A stretch of 64,000 nucleotides of DNA from Bacteroidales bacterium UBA4363 (GTDB lineage: Bacteria > Bacteroidota > Bacteroidia > Bacteroidales > Paludibacteraceae). A program made the position numbers and the translations under genes. Under the pieces are notes generated by a model, which was not told the DNA's origin, made no database searches, and saw only the letters and a program-made list of their open reading frames with translations. Below are positions 18,414 to 26,905 of the stretch, piece after piece. The DNA lies in contig DGSL01000019.1 in assembly GCA_002393965.1 (NCBI GenBank), forward strand, positions 12,019 to 76,018, written 5' to 3'. How positions within the stretch are numbered: the stretch's first letter is position 1; each line of letters opens with the position of its first letter.

Positions 18414-19283
18414 TCACACAGTATCCATGAAACTACGCTGTACACGGTTGAAAATGAGAATTCCTACTGACAATAAAACAGACATGAATACAAATGCATA
18501 CACCAATCCTCCCCACGACATTGTACCCACTCCCAATACCCCATATTTGAATGCTTCGAAGATGTGGGTTAATGGATTCAACTGCATCAGAAACAACAGT
18601 TTCTCGTTCTCAATGGTGGACAATGGATAGATGACTGGCGTTCCGTACATCCACAACTGAACGAAGAATGTCAACAGAAGAGTCAAGTCCCTGTATTTCG
18701 TCGTCAACGAGGAAAAAAAGATACCAAAGCCCAATCCCAATCCCGCCAACATCACAACTAACAACGGAAATAGCAAAGCATACAGGTTCGGTGCCACACT
18801 CGAATCTGTAAACAACACATAGTACAAATAGACACACACAAACAGGAACAACTGGATGCCGAAACGCACCAACTGAGAGGTAACAACCGATAAAGGAACA
18901 ATCAAACGGGGAAAATAGACCTTACCAAAAATGGCGGCATTGGAGATAAACGTGGAAGAGGTGGCGTTCAGACACTGTGCAAAATACTGCCACAGACAGA
19001 TGCCCGCCAGATAAAACAACGCCTGTGGCAAACCGTCCGTCGAGATACCGGCAATACCTCCGAACACAACCATGTACATGACGGTCGTCAGTACAGGCTG
19101 AATCAGAAACCACAACGGACCTAAGATTGTCTGCTTGTACTGCGTCTTGATGTCCCTCGATACAAAGATCGTGTATAAATCACGGAATCGCCACAACTCT
19201 TTCAAGTCAATGTCAAACAACGATGTTCGTGGTTTGATTACCGTCGTCCATTCCTGTTCACGCTTGCACTCTGTTTCTGCCAT
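18414..19283 (-). CDS. wzm: Polysaccharide ABC exporter permease, Wzm type
   Basis: This 289-residue membrane protein is an ABC-2 permease. An amphipathic N-terminal stretch (LKELWRFRDLYTIFVSRDIK) precedes YKQTILGPLWFLIQPVLTT and about six hydrophobic segments. TPVIYPLSTI and LNPLTHIFEAFKYG are typical of O-antigen and capsule exporters. It pairs with the ATPase 62 bp downstream. It is the first gene after the promoter at 19310-19317 and probably heads the whole proximal operon. Confidence 0.93.
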   Translation of the reverse strand: MAETECKREQEWTTVIKPRTSLFDIDLKELWRFRDLYTIFVSRDIKTQYKQTILGPLWFLIQPVLTTVMYMVVFGGIAGISTDGLPQALFYLAGICLWQYFAQCLNATSSTFISNAAIFGKVYFPRLIVPLSVVTSQLVRFGIQLFLFVCVYLYYVLFTDSSVAPNLYALLFPLLVVMLAGLGLGFGIFFSSLTTKYRDLTLLLTFFVQLWMYGTPVIYPLSTIENEKLLFLMQLNPLTHIFEAFKYGVLGVGTMSWGGLVYAFVFMSVLLSVGILIFNRVQRSFMDTV

Positions 19284-19309
19284 CTATTTTTTTTATTTGT
19301 ATAATAGTA

Positions 19310-19317
19310 CAAATATA
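19310..19317 (-). promoter_or_regulatory. Bacteroidota -7 box for the polysaccharide operon
   Basis: TATATTTG on the minus strand matches TAnnTTTG, 26 bp upstream of the wzm start. No UpxY-type antiterminator gene lies upstream, unlike many Bacteroides capsule loci. Confidence 0.6.
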
Positions 19318-19369
19318 TGTAAAAAAATAGCAGAAATCAGTATTTTCTGTTTTTTTTCTTCTTTGCCCC

Positions 19370-20098
19370 CTATTCAGCCAAGACATACATCATACCCATT
19401 CCGCACAGCATGATCAGCAACTGCAATACATTCCGACTGAAATGCTGACCGCGTAGCAACATCGGCAACAAGGCAAACAAGGAGAGATAAACGAAACCTC
19501 CCGCTGCAAAAGGCAGTAAATAGACCGACATGGCTCGCATCGTCTCGGCAAACAACAGTGTCAGCAAACAGCCACACAAGGCCATCAGGGATGAAAGGAA
19601 ATTGAACACCAACGCCTTGCGTTGCGCAAAACCAATGCGGATAAGCACCGCATAGTCTCCTAACTCCTGCGGGATCTCATGCAGCAGAATGGCTAATGTT
19701 GTGACCAGTCCTATTTCATGGGAGATCATCCACGACGCAGCAATCAAAACACCATCTGTGAAGTTGTGCAGACCATCGGCAATCAAGTTCATATACCCCC
19801 GGCGACTGTTCTTGTCCCCTTCGTTCGTATGGTGAAAATGAAGATTCTCCAGCAAAAAGAAAATACCAAAGCCCACAAAAAAAATCCAGCCGACATTGGC
19901 AATCGAGGCAATGCCTTCATAGGCTTCCGGCAATAGGTCAAAAAGCACGGTTCCCAACATCGTGCCAACCGCAAACGATACTAAGACAAATAACAGACGA
20001 TCAAATACTTTTCGCGACATCCAGGACAACACAATGCCACACATCGACGCAAGCGATACTAATACAACCGAAATAATCGCATAAACCACAGTTTCCAT
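19370..20098 (-). CDS. ZIP family metal transporter
   Basis: The protein (about 242 residues from the ATG at 20098, METVVYAIISVVLVSLASM) has eight predicted hydrophobic segments. The metal-binding signatures are in helices 4 and 5: DGLHNFTDGVLIA and HEIPQELGDYAVLI, as in ZIP zinc importers of the ZupT/GufA type. A His-rich loop (ENLHFHHTNEGDK) lies between helices 3 and 4. It imports divalent metals such as zinc or iron. It is 22 bp downstream of malQ on the same strand. An upstream start at 20137 would overlap malQ and is disfavoured. Confidence 0.9.
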   Translation of the reverse strand: METVVYAIISVVLVSLASMCGIVLSWMSRKVFDRLLFVLVSFAVGTMLGTVLFDLLPEAYEGIASIANVGWIFFVGFGIFFLLENLHFHHTNEGDKNSRRGYMNLIADGLHNFTDGVLIAASWMISHEIGLVTTLAILLHEIPQELGDYAVLIRIGFAQRKALVFNFLSSLMALCGCLLTLLFAETMRAMSVYLLPFAAGGFVYLSLFALLPMLLRGQHFSRNVLQLLIMLCGMGMMYVLAE

Positions 20099-20120
20099 TG
20101 TTCTATTTCCTTTTTTGTTG

Positions 20121-22457
20121 CTACTGAATTTCTGCATTCACACCGGACTCCAGACGTCCTGAATCTGCGATCATCGTACGGAGTGTCGTGACAAATTCCC
20201 TGTTTCTCATTAGATTCTCAATCGATACATGCATACGATAATTCCAAATATTATCAGCATCATCCGGAACATTGATCCGCTCTTCTCCTGGATCTTTTCT
20301 ACGTATCTCTTCCGATATGCCCATCCAGTCCTGTAAAGGAGCTATGACCATGATCGATGGACATCGCAGAAAATCACAGAGAACCCGCTTAACCAGTTCG
20401 CCGCACATCTCCTTCGGTACATTCCCCGAGAGGTGTAACGCATGTGTGTAATACCGAATGCTTCGTTCCGCATCCTCTTCCCACCATAAACGCAATGGTG
20501 CCATGTCATGCGTCGTCGGAGAAGCAACCGTTTCGTATGGTACACGGCTCAGGTCATCAAACTCACAGCCGTCCTGTTTCGGCATGGTCTGTATCTCCAA
20601 CGAAAGAATCTGCAGGGCCTGCATTACTTCCGATACACAGGATGGAATCATGCCTAAATCTTCTCCACAGGCAAGCATACCCGTCGCCGATACCAGTACA
20701 GGAAGTTTGCGCATCGCCTCATCCCGCCAGAAGGTTTCGTGACGATGATAGAAGAAGTCATAGTATATCTGCTCATAAGCGGCTTTCTCCGCAGTATCCA
20801 ACGCCTCATACGAGGCATTATGCTCCAAGGCAATACGTGGGTGAAAAGACTCCCCATCCCGGCGGTCCCGTACGAAAAGAACCGATGCACGAATCCGTAA
20901 TAGGGATTCCAGAACACCTTTCTCCGATTGCTCTGCTCCTCGCCTGCGGAAGTCCTCCACAATCGACATTTGGCTGTCAAAGTCTTTTCGGAATTTCAGT
21001 TGTCCGTTTCCTTTTCGTTCGAAGTATCGAGTAAGGAGGACAGAACTTCGTTCTCCAAACGACTCTTCTAACATCTCCTCGGTCACATAGGGTTCCAACA
21101 TCCGCGCCTCATCAAAGCGTAGGCCTCGTTGTTCTATCTCTGCTCTGCTGAGAGGCAACGCTTTGTCAAACTGACCAAGCAACCCCCAGCATTCCGTACG
21201 GGGAACCGACCAGATGCGGAAGAATCCCAACACATGATCGATACGGTAGGCATCAAAATACTGGGACATATTCTGCAAACGAGCTTTCCACCATGCGTAA
21301 CCATCCTCCTCCATTGCATCCCAGTCGTACGTCGGAAATCCCCAGTTCTGTCCTCGTTCCGAGAAAATGTCCGGAGGAGCACCAGCCGACATACTCTGGA
21401 TGAACAGTTCCGGATGCGTCCATACATCTACTCCACACGGACTTACACCTATAGGCAAATCACCCTTTAACAGAACACGGCGTTTCTGCGCATACGCATG
21501 CACGTTTCTCAGTTGCTCGTCAGCTCGGTACTGTAGGTAATAATAGAACGCTGCTTCGCACCGATTCTCTTCCGACTCTAAGAACTTCCGGACTCCTTCC
21601 GACGACCATCGTCGCAATTCATGTTTCCAATCAGTGAATCGCGACGTGCCGAAACGGTCTCTCATGACACAGAATACAGCATACGATGGCAACCATCCGC
21701 TACTGCGCTTCACGAAGTCTCGGTACGACTTTTTTCGTTCAAGCCCCTTTCTCTCCGTTTCATACACCTTACGCAACCACTTCATCTTGAAAGACAGGAC
21801 TCCGCAGTAATCATAACTGCGCAAAGCATTCCACTGACGGCGTTCTTTTTCATACTGTCTCTGCTCCATTTCCGTCAGTTGCACTATCAACGACTGCATC
21901 CGAATGTATAGTGGATTCAAAGAGAATACACTGAGAGGATTATACGGATAGGTGTCCGACTCATTTCCCGTCATCCACGTATCATTCACTGGAAGGGTCT
22001 GTATCACATGCATCCCCGTCGCTACCGCAAAATCTACCATCTCTTTCAGATCCTCAAATTCCCCAACTCCAGACGAATATTCCGTACGAAGGCTGAAGAC
22101 AGGAATCGCTACGCCTGCAATGCGTGGCATTTCGACGTCGAACGACACGTCCTTGTCATCAATTTCCTCCGTTTCCTGCTCTCGGTACAGATTCCATCCT
22201 CTTTGCCAAATGAGTTCCTTTGACTTTCGATTGTACAACACGTACTTGTACTCCAAAGGGAATTGCAATTCCGACCGGTCCTTTTCCAATTCCCATCCGT
22301 CGCTTACCTCGGTCATGTATCCATATTCCGCTTCTTTCCAATTTCCCAACGTGTCCTGTGCTCCGACAACCGACACCACATACTCCGGGCGCAATCGCAG
22401 GAGGAGTCGCAAGGGTGTCGTAGCCTTTAAATGAAATCGTATCGTATTCTTTCGCAT
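20121..22457 (-). CDS. malQ: 4-alpha-glucanotransferase with one starch-binding domain
   Basis: The protein is 778 residues from the ATG at 22457. Residues 1-100 are a CBM20-like starch-binding domain (VSVVGAQDTLGNWKEAEY, FPLEYKYVLYNRKSKELIW). The rest is a GH77 amylomaltase that moves alpha-1,4-glucan segments between maltodextrins. Visible sites are AIPVFSLRTEYSSGVGEF, YDAYRIDHVLGFFRIWSVP with the nucleophile Asp, CGEDLGMIP with the acid Glu, and PTTHDMAPLRLWWEED with the third carboxylate. Many Bacteroides homologues have two CBM20 copies and are about 100 residues longer. The preceding hairpin repeats make longer start choices unlikely. Confidence 0.93.
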   Translation of the reverse strand: MRKNTIRFHLKATTPLRLLLRLRPEYVVSVVGAQDTLGNWKEAEYGYMTEVSDGWELEKDRSELQFPLEYKYVLYNRKSKELIWQRGWNLYREQETEEIDDKDVSFDVEMPRIAGVAIPVFSLRTEYSSGVGEFEDLKEMVDFAVATGMHVIQTLPVNDTWMTGNESDTYPYNPLSVFSLNPLYIRMQSLIVQLTEMEQRQYEKERRQWNALRSYDYCGVLSFKMKWLRKVYETERKGLERKKSYRDFVKRSSGWLPSYAVFCVMRDRFGTSRFTDWKHELRRWSSEGVRKFLESEENRCEAAFYYYLQYRADEQLRNVHAYAQKRRVLLKGDLPIGVSPCGVDVWTHPELFIQSMSAGAPPDIFSERGQNWGFPTYDWDAMEEDGYAWWKARLQNMSQYFDAYRIDHVLGFFRIWSVPRTECWGLLGQFDKALPLSRAEIEQRGLRFDEARMLEPYVTEEMLEESFGERSSVLLTRYFERKGNGQLKFRKDFDSQMSIVEDFRRRGAEQSEKGVLESLLRIRASVLFVRDRRDGESFHPRIALEHNASYEALDTAEKAAYEQIYYDFFYHRHETFWRDEAMRKLPVLVSATGMLACGEDLGMIPSCVSEVMQALQILSLEIQTMPKQDGCEFDDLSRVPYETVASPTTHDMAPLRLWWEEDAERSIRYYTHALHLSGNVPKEMCGELVKRVLCDFLRCPSIMVIAPLQDWMGISEEIRRKDPGEERINVPDDADNIWNYRMHVSIENLMRNREFVTTLRTMIADSGRLESGVNAEIQ

Positions 22458-22520
22458 CTTTGATATCCATTCTATGGAGAAAAAAATTCCCCCTTTTATT
22501 CTATTTTGTTTATTTCCGAC

Positions 22521-22589
22521 AGTCCCTTTCGCGTCATGGCAGAGTTCGGACAAGTTCGACTCTGCTCATCTGACTTATCGAAAAGGTTC
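22521..22589 (-). repeat. Three-tier hairpin repeat, class I (copy R1)
   Basis: Read on the minus strand the element starts GAACCTTTTCGATAAGTCAG. It folds as an outer stem CCTTTTCG:CGAAAGGG with one G-U pair, a middle stem GTC:GAC and an inner stem starting GCAGAGT and closing ACTCTGC. It lies 80 bp from copy R2, between the NrdJ-like gene and malQ. Confidence 0.85.
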
Positions 22590-22600
22590 GTTCTTCCAAC

Positions 22601-22669
22601 AGGCCTTTTCGCGTCATGGCAGAGTTCGAACAAGTTCGACTCTGCTCATCTGACTTATCGAAAAGGTTC
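22601..22669 (-). repeat. Three-tier hairpin repeat, class I (copy R2)
   Basis: This is nearly identical to R1, with a perfect 8-bp outer stem CCTTTTCG:CGAAAAGG and middle stem GTC:GAC. Its first bases encode the last codons and the TAA stop of the NrdJ-like gene (EPFR then stop), so element and gene end are fused. Confidence 0.88.
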
Positions 22670-25189
22670 CGCATTTCGGTTGTATCCGCAAGACTTACAT
22701 ACAATACTACCACCTTCCAGTGTCAGTGTATAATTGCCACAGTTCGGACATACCTGTCCCACAATCGAACGATCGTCCGTTACATACTTCTTCAACGCAC
22801 GCTCTACTCCCACCTTCCATGTGTTAATCGACTCATTATTCAATTGCAGACCAGCCACTAATTTCAATACCTGATCTATCGGCATTCCATAACGCAATAC
22901 TCCCGAGATTAACTTCGCATAATTCCAATATTCGTGATCAAACTTCTGTGACAATCCCTCTATCGTCGTCTTGTATCCCCGCTTGTTCGTAAACTGGAAG
23001 TCATAACGCGAACGACCTTCCGAATCTTTCGACTTGATGATGCTGCCACTCGTCACCGACTTCGGCAACATAATGCCATCCTCCTCATCCGAAAGTCCCG
23101 TGAATATCTCATACGGACGACCGTCCAATAGACCAACGAAAGCAATCCATCGCTCTTTGTTGTTCTGAAACCGCACCACATCACACGACAACTCGACCGG
23201 ACGCTCCGTCGTTCGCGCCAAAGGTGCGCTCTCTCGCTCCAGACTGACTGGAGCATGCCGAACCGCAATGCGTAATGTCTTACATCCCGTTCGCCATGCC
23301 TCCATGGCATACTCCGACAATAAGGACTCATCCGCCGACGGCGGAAGACGCAATTCCGGTTCTACGACACCATCCACCCATTTCTGTACCATCCCATACT
23401 GACGAATACGCCACTGACACAGTCCTGGCAACCATACCGCGGAGGCATATGGCGACTCCGAAAGAAGAAGACTCCCCTGCTCTAAACTCATCCTACGATT
23501 TCCTTCTTTCAGATGACCAGAAATCAGCCCCCATCGTAGCAGCATGGGTGATAACTCGACGTCCTGACACTCTTTTGCCTCATTTCTTTCTTCCTCCGTA
23601 TTTTCATCTTCCCCATCCTCTTTCTGTTTCATCTCCTGGCGCAACAAGCGCAGTAGTCCGTCCGAAGGATTCATTCCACTACACACACCAGCCAACAAAG
23701 AGACATCCTCTTCGTCTGCGACCGACAGCAACGACACACTCCGCCTACCCCATTGTTCCATCTCCGACAACAAATCAGGACTCTCCCGAGCGATTCGCTG
23801 AATAAACGCACTCTTCCGCTCCGACTCTGCTTTATACGATGGAAAAGCCCCACGCTCTTTGGCAAGTGCCACCGAAGCACGATATCCCTCTATCGCAATA
23901 AAACGGTGTACCTCTTCAGACAACAATTCAGCATCGTGTGATCCATATCGTACGTTCATTGCTGCCATCATATCCGCTTCTCCTGTTACCGAAAGCGATA
24001 CTCGACGACCGGATTCACACGAGCGCTTAACTTTCTCCCATAACTCACGCTCTCGACGTTTCACTTCCTCCGGCTCTGGATCCGACGCCACTTTAATCAA
24101 TATCAAATTCAACTTCTCCAGTTCCAAATCTACCATGTCATCCAACATACGAATGGCTAAACCAATATGACGACGCAACAAGTCGTAATTGATCCGGGCT
24201 CCATTGACAAACGCATCCTCAACATACGACAATAGATTCAACGATACCATGCGCGTTCCTTCATAACTCCCCATCACATCCCCCCCCGATGCACTCAGAG
24301 CCACAGGACTCAAACCATCACTCGCATAACTGCCAGAGATCGTCTCCTTTAAGACATTATCCCAGAAAACATACATCGGATTACCCGTGCAACGCGACGT
24401 GTGCAACATTCCCTTCCACATCGAACGGGCATCTACCGTACGAGTCATAGCGGCACTACTGTCAACAACCGACGTCGGATAACGCAGACAATAACTGCCT
24501 CCGTCCGAAACAGATCTCATGAAGTCATCCGTCAGCCGGACAGAAAAACCGACCCCACTACGACTCAAACTCTCACTCTCTTGACCCACCAAGGCATACA
24601 CGTCCGGATGCCGAACCGATGAACTCAACAGCAACGCATTCCGACGAGAACCCTGCAACACCTCCTCATAGGATTTTACATACCTGCGTACAAAAGGCAA
24701 CAGACCAGACGAAGTCAACGAACTGCCTTTTACAGGAAAACCCTGGGGACGAATGGACGACACATCATGCGACACTCCGGAACGACGCTTCATCAACTGA
24801 ACCTGCTCCTCGTCCGTCCGAAAGATGGCTCCATACGAGTCAGAAGCACCCAGACTTCCCGTCACATAGTCGTTTGACAACGGACCGATATGAAACGTAT
24901 TGCCCACCTCCGACATCAGTGAACCATGAGGCAAGACATATCGGAAACCTTTCATCAATTCATAGAATTCTTCACTGCTCACCGCTCCCGCATAACGATG
25001 CTCAACACGCCCCAGTTCCTTCGCAATACGATGGTGCATGTCATCTGGCGTTCGCTCATACAGACTGCCCTGACCATCCTTCAGAGCATAATGCGATATC
25101 CACAACTCCGTTGCTGCAACATCACCCCTAAAGTACGCTAAACTCGATTCGTACACATCGCTGTATTCATAAACTTCTCGTTCCGACAT
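22655..25189 (-). CDS. Class II ribonucleotide reductase homologue lacking catalytic residues (NrdJ-like pseudoenzyme)
   Basis: This intact 844-codon gene aligns over its whole length with Bacteroidota B12-dependent ribonucleotide reductases (about 850 residues). It keeps SYGAIFRTDEEQVQLMKRR, IRPQGFPVK, DDMVDLELEKL, EVHRFIAIEGYRASVALAKE and the C-terminal zinc ribbon CPNCG...CKSCG. The chemistry is missing. PLSNCF is PLSNDY (Cys to Asp107). NPCGE is SASGG (residues 299-303, thiyl Cys to Ser301, Asn to Ser, Glu to Gly). The second redox Cys is Thr312, and PTGT is DEED (492-495). An acidic low-complexity insert lies near 520-540. A clear TATCTTTG promoter lies upstream. Comparison is with remembered family motifs. 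Reductase activity is very unlikely; a structural or regulatory role is possible. Confidence 0.85.
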   Translation of the reverse strand: MSEREVYEYSDVYESSLAYFRGDVAATELWISHYALKDGQGSLYERTPDDMHHRIAKELGRVEHRYAGAVSSEEFYELMKGFRYVLPHGSLMSEVGNTFHIGPLSNDYVTGSLGASDSYGAIFRTDEEQVQLMKRRSGVSHDVSSIRPQGFPVKGSSLTSSGLLPFVRRYVKSYEEVLQGSRRNALLLSSSVRHPDVYALVGQESESLSRSGVGFSVRLTDDFMRSVSDGGSYCLRYPTSVVDSSAAMTRTVDARSMWKGMLHTSRCTGNPMYVFWDNVLKETISGSYASDGLSPVALSASGGDVMGSYEGTRMVSLNLLSYVEDAFVNGARINYDLLRRHIGLAIRMLDDMVDLELEKLNLILIKVASDPEPEEVKRRERELWEKVKRSCESGRRVSLSVTGEADMMAAMNVRYGSHDAELLSEEVHRFIAIEGYRASVALAKERGAFPSYKAESERKSAFIQRIARESPDLLSEMEQWGRRSVSLLSVADEEDVSLLAGVCSGMNPSDGLLRLLRQEMKQKEDGEDENTEEERNEAKECQDVELSPMLLRWGLISGHLKEGNRRMSLEQGSLLLSESPYASAVWLPGLCQWRIRQYGMVQKWVDGVVEPELRLPPSADESLLSEYAMEAWRTGCKTLRIAVRHAPVSLERESAPLARTTERPVELSCDVVRFQNNKERWIAFVGLLDGRPYEIFTGLSDEEDGIMLPKSVTSGSIIKSKDSEGRSRYDFQFTNKRGYKTTIEGLSQKFDHEYWNYAKLISGVLRYGMPIDQVLKLVAGLQLNNESINTWKVGVERALKKYVTDDRSIVGQVCPNCGNYTLTLEGGSIVCKSCGYNRNAEPFR

Positions 25190-25243
25190 ATACTGTTTTT
25201 TCGTTTGGTTCCCTTTCCTCTCCTCTCTTTCAAAATCATCTTA

Positions 25244-25251
25244 CAAAGATA
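25244..25251 (-). promoter_or_regulatory. Bacteroidota -7 box for the NrdJ-like gene
   Basis: TATCTTTG on the minus strand lies 54 bp upstream of the start at 25189. A consensus promoter argues that the non-catalytic homologue is expressed. Confidence 0.6.
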
Positions 25252-25542
25252 TTGATTTTAGCCTATTCTATTATTAGGTATTCACTCTAAACGAATTTCA
25301 TTCAGTCATAAAATCGAACGGAGTGTCATCAACGTTCAGACGTTGTTATTCCATCTCCATTCCGCACATTTCTAATCCATAACAAACGTTTTGATACACC
25401 CTACAAATAAGTAAAAAGAAGAACATAAATCCTTAACGAATAAATGTCTTAATTTAGTTCAATAGTATCGCATTGCTGACCTCACTACTGATTCTTTTGG
25501 GAGAAGAAAAAGGCCTTCTTTTTATTTTTCTTCCATTTCATC
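25252..25542. other. Intergenic stretch without recognised genes
   Basis: Between the NrdJ-like gene promoter and the tRNA promoter the DNA is AT-rich with no convincing coding frame, tRNA or repeat. Nothing further is seen in it. Confidence 0.5.
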
Positions 25543-25573
25543 TTTTGACAAATAAAAAAAAACACTACCTTTG
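25543..25573 (+). promoter_or_regulatory. Promoter of the initiator tRNA
   Basis: TTTTGACA at 25543-25550 provides a TTTG-type -33 element and TACCTTTG at 25566-25573 the -7 box, with spacing close to the Bacteroidota norm. The tRNA begins 20 bp downstream. Confidence 0.7.
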
Positions 25574-25593
25574 CACCGCAATTTGAAAATGAT

Positions 25594-25665
<72 letters not shown>

Positions 25666-25666
25666 C

Positions 25667-25700
25667 AAAAAGGTCACCCATTAGGTGACCTTTTTTTTTT
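25667..25700 (+). terminator. Intrinsic terminator after tRNA-fMet
   Basis: AGGTCACC and GGTGACCT form an 8-bp stem around a short loop, followed by a run of about ten T. Confidence 0.9.
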
Positions 25701-25801
25701 CGACTATAAAAATCGATACTAAAAAGGACATAAAGTACGTTGCTCACTCCATGCATCATTTCTATATCAAGTCATTATATCGCTATTCCTCTTTCAAAAA
25801 A

Positions 25802-25872
25802 GAACCTTTTTTGAAAGCCAGATGAGCAGAGGTCGAGTTTACTCGAACTATGCCATGGCTCAAAAAAGATCT
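25802..25872 (+). repeat. Three-tier hairpin repeat, class II (copy R3)
   Basis: It begins GAACCTTTTTTGAAAGCCAG. The outer stem is CTTTTTTGA:TCAAAAAAG, the middle stem GCC:GGC, and the 28-nt inner hairpin has TCGAGT:ACTCGA at its tip with two opposed-purine mismatches (inner positions 4/25 and 7/22). It is followed after 80 bp by a class I copy. Confidence 0.85.
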
Positions 25873-25881
25873 ATTGAAAAT

Positions 25882-25950
25882 GAACCTTTTCGTTAAGCCA
25901 GATGAGCAAAGTCAAACTTGTTTGGACTTTGCCATGGCGAGAAAAGGTCT
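25882..25950 (+). repeat. Three-tier hairpin repeat, class I (copy R4)
   Basis: It begins GAACCTTTTCGTTAAGCCAG. Outer stem CCTTTTC:GAAAAGG, middle stem GCC:GGC, inner stem GCAAAGT:ACTTTGC. Where R1 and R2 have G-C at inner position 4, this copy has A-T, so pairing is kept. Confidence 0.85.
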
Positions 25951-25960
25951 ATTGAAAAAT

Positions 25961-25975
25961 GAACCTTTTTATCAT
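25961..25975 (+). repeat. Truncated start of a further hairpin repeat
   Basis: GAACCTTTTTATC repeats the element's first bases 79 bp after R4, preceded by the same ATTGAAAAAT spacer, and then stops matching. It looks like a broken third unit just before the Crp/Fnr gene promoter. Confidence 0.6.
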
Positions 25976-25996
25976 TCCAATTAAGGAAAAACAACC

Positions 25997-26004
25997 TATA
26001 TTTG
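25997..26004 (+). promoter_or_regulatory. Bacteroidota -7 box for the Crp/Fnr regulator
   Basis: TATATTTG lies 39 bp upstream of the ATG at 26044. An in-frame start at 26002 would fall inside this box, which favours 26044. Confidence 0.6.
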
Positions 26005-26043
26005 TGCTGTAAAACATATTCTCTTGTACCATCTAACGAACCC

Positions 26044-26754
26044 ATGAGCCGGAAAATTTCCATTATTGTGCCTAAAATAGAAGAAGTCAAGGAGATCTGG
26101 GATCTTCTGACAGAAGAGGACCGCGTACTGCTCATCCAAAATGCAAACCTCAAGCACTATCGCAGAAATGAATTGATACACTGCGAGGGGGATATACCGA
26201 CCCACATGATGATTCTCGTTCGGGGAAAAGTGAAAATATACAAGAATGGCCTGGGGGGACGAACTCAAATTGTCCGCATGCTCAAACCAAACGCTTGGTT
26301 CGGTTACCGTGCTATCTTCTCTACTAAAAGCTACCACGGCTACAACACCAATGCCATGGCAACGGAAGATTCTTCCGTCTATCAGATTCCAGCATCAACC
26401 ATCAATACACTTCTACACCGCAATGCCTCTTTGGCGTATAACTTCATCGTCCGTCTTGCCGATGAACTCGGCGCCAGCGATGCTCGCGTCGTCTCTCTCA
26501 CACAGAAACATGTACGTGCCAGATTGGCGGAAACCATTCTCTTCCTTAAAGATAACTATGGCTTCAGAGAGGATGGTAGCACCCTCGACGTGTGCCTTTC
26601 CAGAGACGATATCGCCAGCCTTTCCAACATGACGACCTCGAATGCCATCCGCACCTTATCCGGATTTGCTAAGGAGGAAATCATTAAAATAGAAGGACGC
26701 AAAATCAAGATTCTTGACGAAGAACAACTGTTCCGAATCAACAAAATGGGTTAA
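26044..26754 (+). CDS. Crp/Fnr family transcriptional regulator
   Basis: The 236-residue protein starts MSRKISIIVPKIEEVKEIWD. Residues 20-130 are a cyclic-nucleotide-binding-type beta barrel (LIHCEGDIPTHMMILVRGKV, RMLKPNAWFGYRAIF). A long dimer helix follows, then a C-terminal helix-turn-helix near 185-215 (LSRDDIASLSNMTTSNAIRT). No cysteine cluster for an iron-sulfur centre is seen, so it is not a classical oxygen-sensing Fnr, and the effector is unknown. It stands alone, with NUDIX convergent to it. Confidence 0.92.
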   Translation: MSRKISIIVPKIEEVKEIWDLLTEEDRVLLIQNANLKHYRRNELIHCEGDIPTHMMILVRGKVKIYKNGLGGRTQIVRMLKPNAWFGYRAIFSTKSYHGYNTNAMATEDSSVYQIPASTINTLLHRNASLAYNFIVRLADELGASDARVVSLTQKHVRARLAETILFLKDNYGFREDGSTLDVCLSRDDIASLSNMTTSNAIRTLSGFAKEEIIKIEGRKIKILDEEQLFRINKMG

Positions 26755-26905
26755 ACGTACCCAATTTAAGAGGTTGTTGTTCCTATTTCCCGAAATGAAA
26801 GTATTCAGGAACAAAATGTCTAAATAACTGTATCGGTTATTGCGAGGAATAATTTTCCATAGAGAACTACCTTTTTCGATGAAAATAAGACGTTTGGAAA
26901 TATTC

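Noticed and set aside
19284..19369. Search for UpxY/UpxZ-type antitermination control before the polysaccharide locus
   Set aside because: No such gene or leader is present; the upstream gene is a ZIP transporter and only a simple promoter is visible.
22506..22861. Small plus-strand frames encoding repeated peptides such as SSNKFDSAHLTYRK
   Set aside because: They are translations across the hairpin repeats R1 and R2; the peptide repetition comes from the DNA repeat and lacks promoters or start signals.
25802..25975. Tandem units with 80-bp period considered as a CRISPR array
   Set aside because: Units are long hairpins with AT-rich spacers that are themselves conserved; there are no unique spacers and no cas genes.
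25893..26337. Minus-strand frames between the tRNA and the Crp/Fnr gene
   Set aside because: They run through repeat copies and antisense to the regulator; no coding features are visible.
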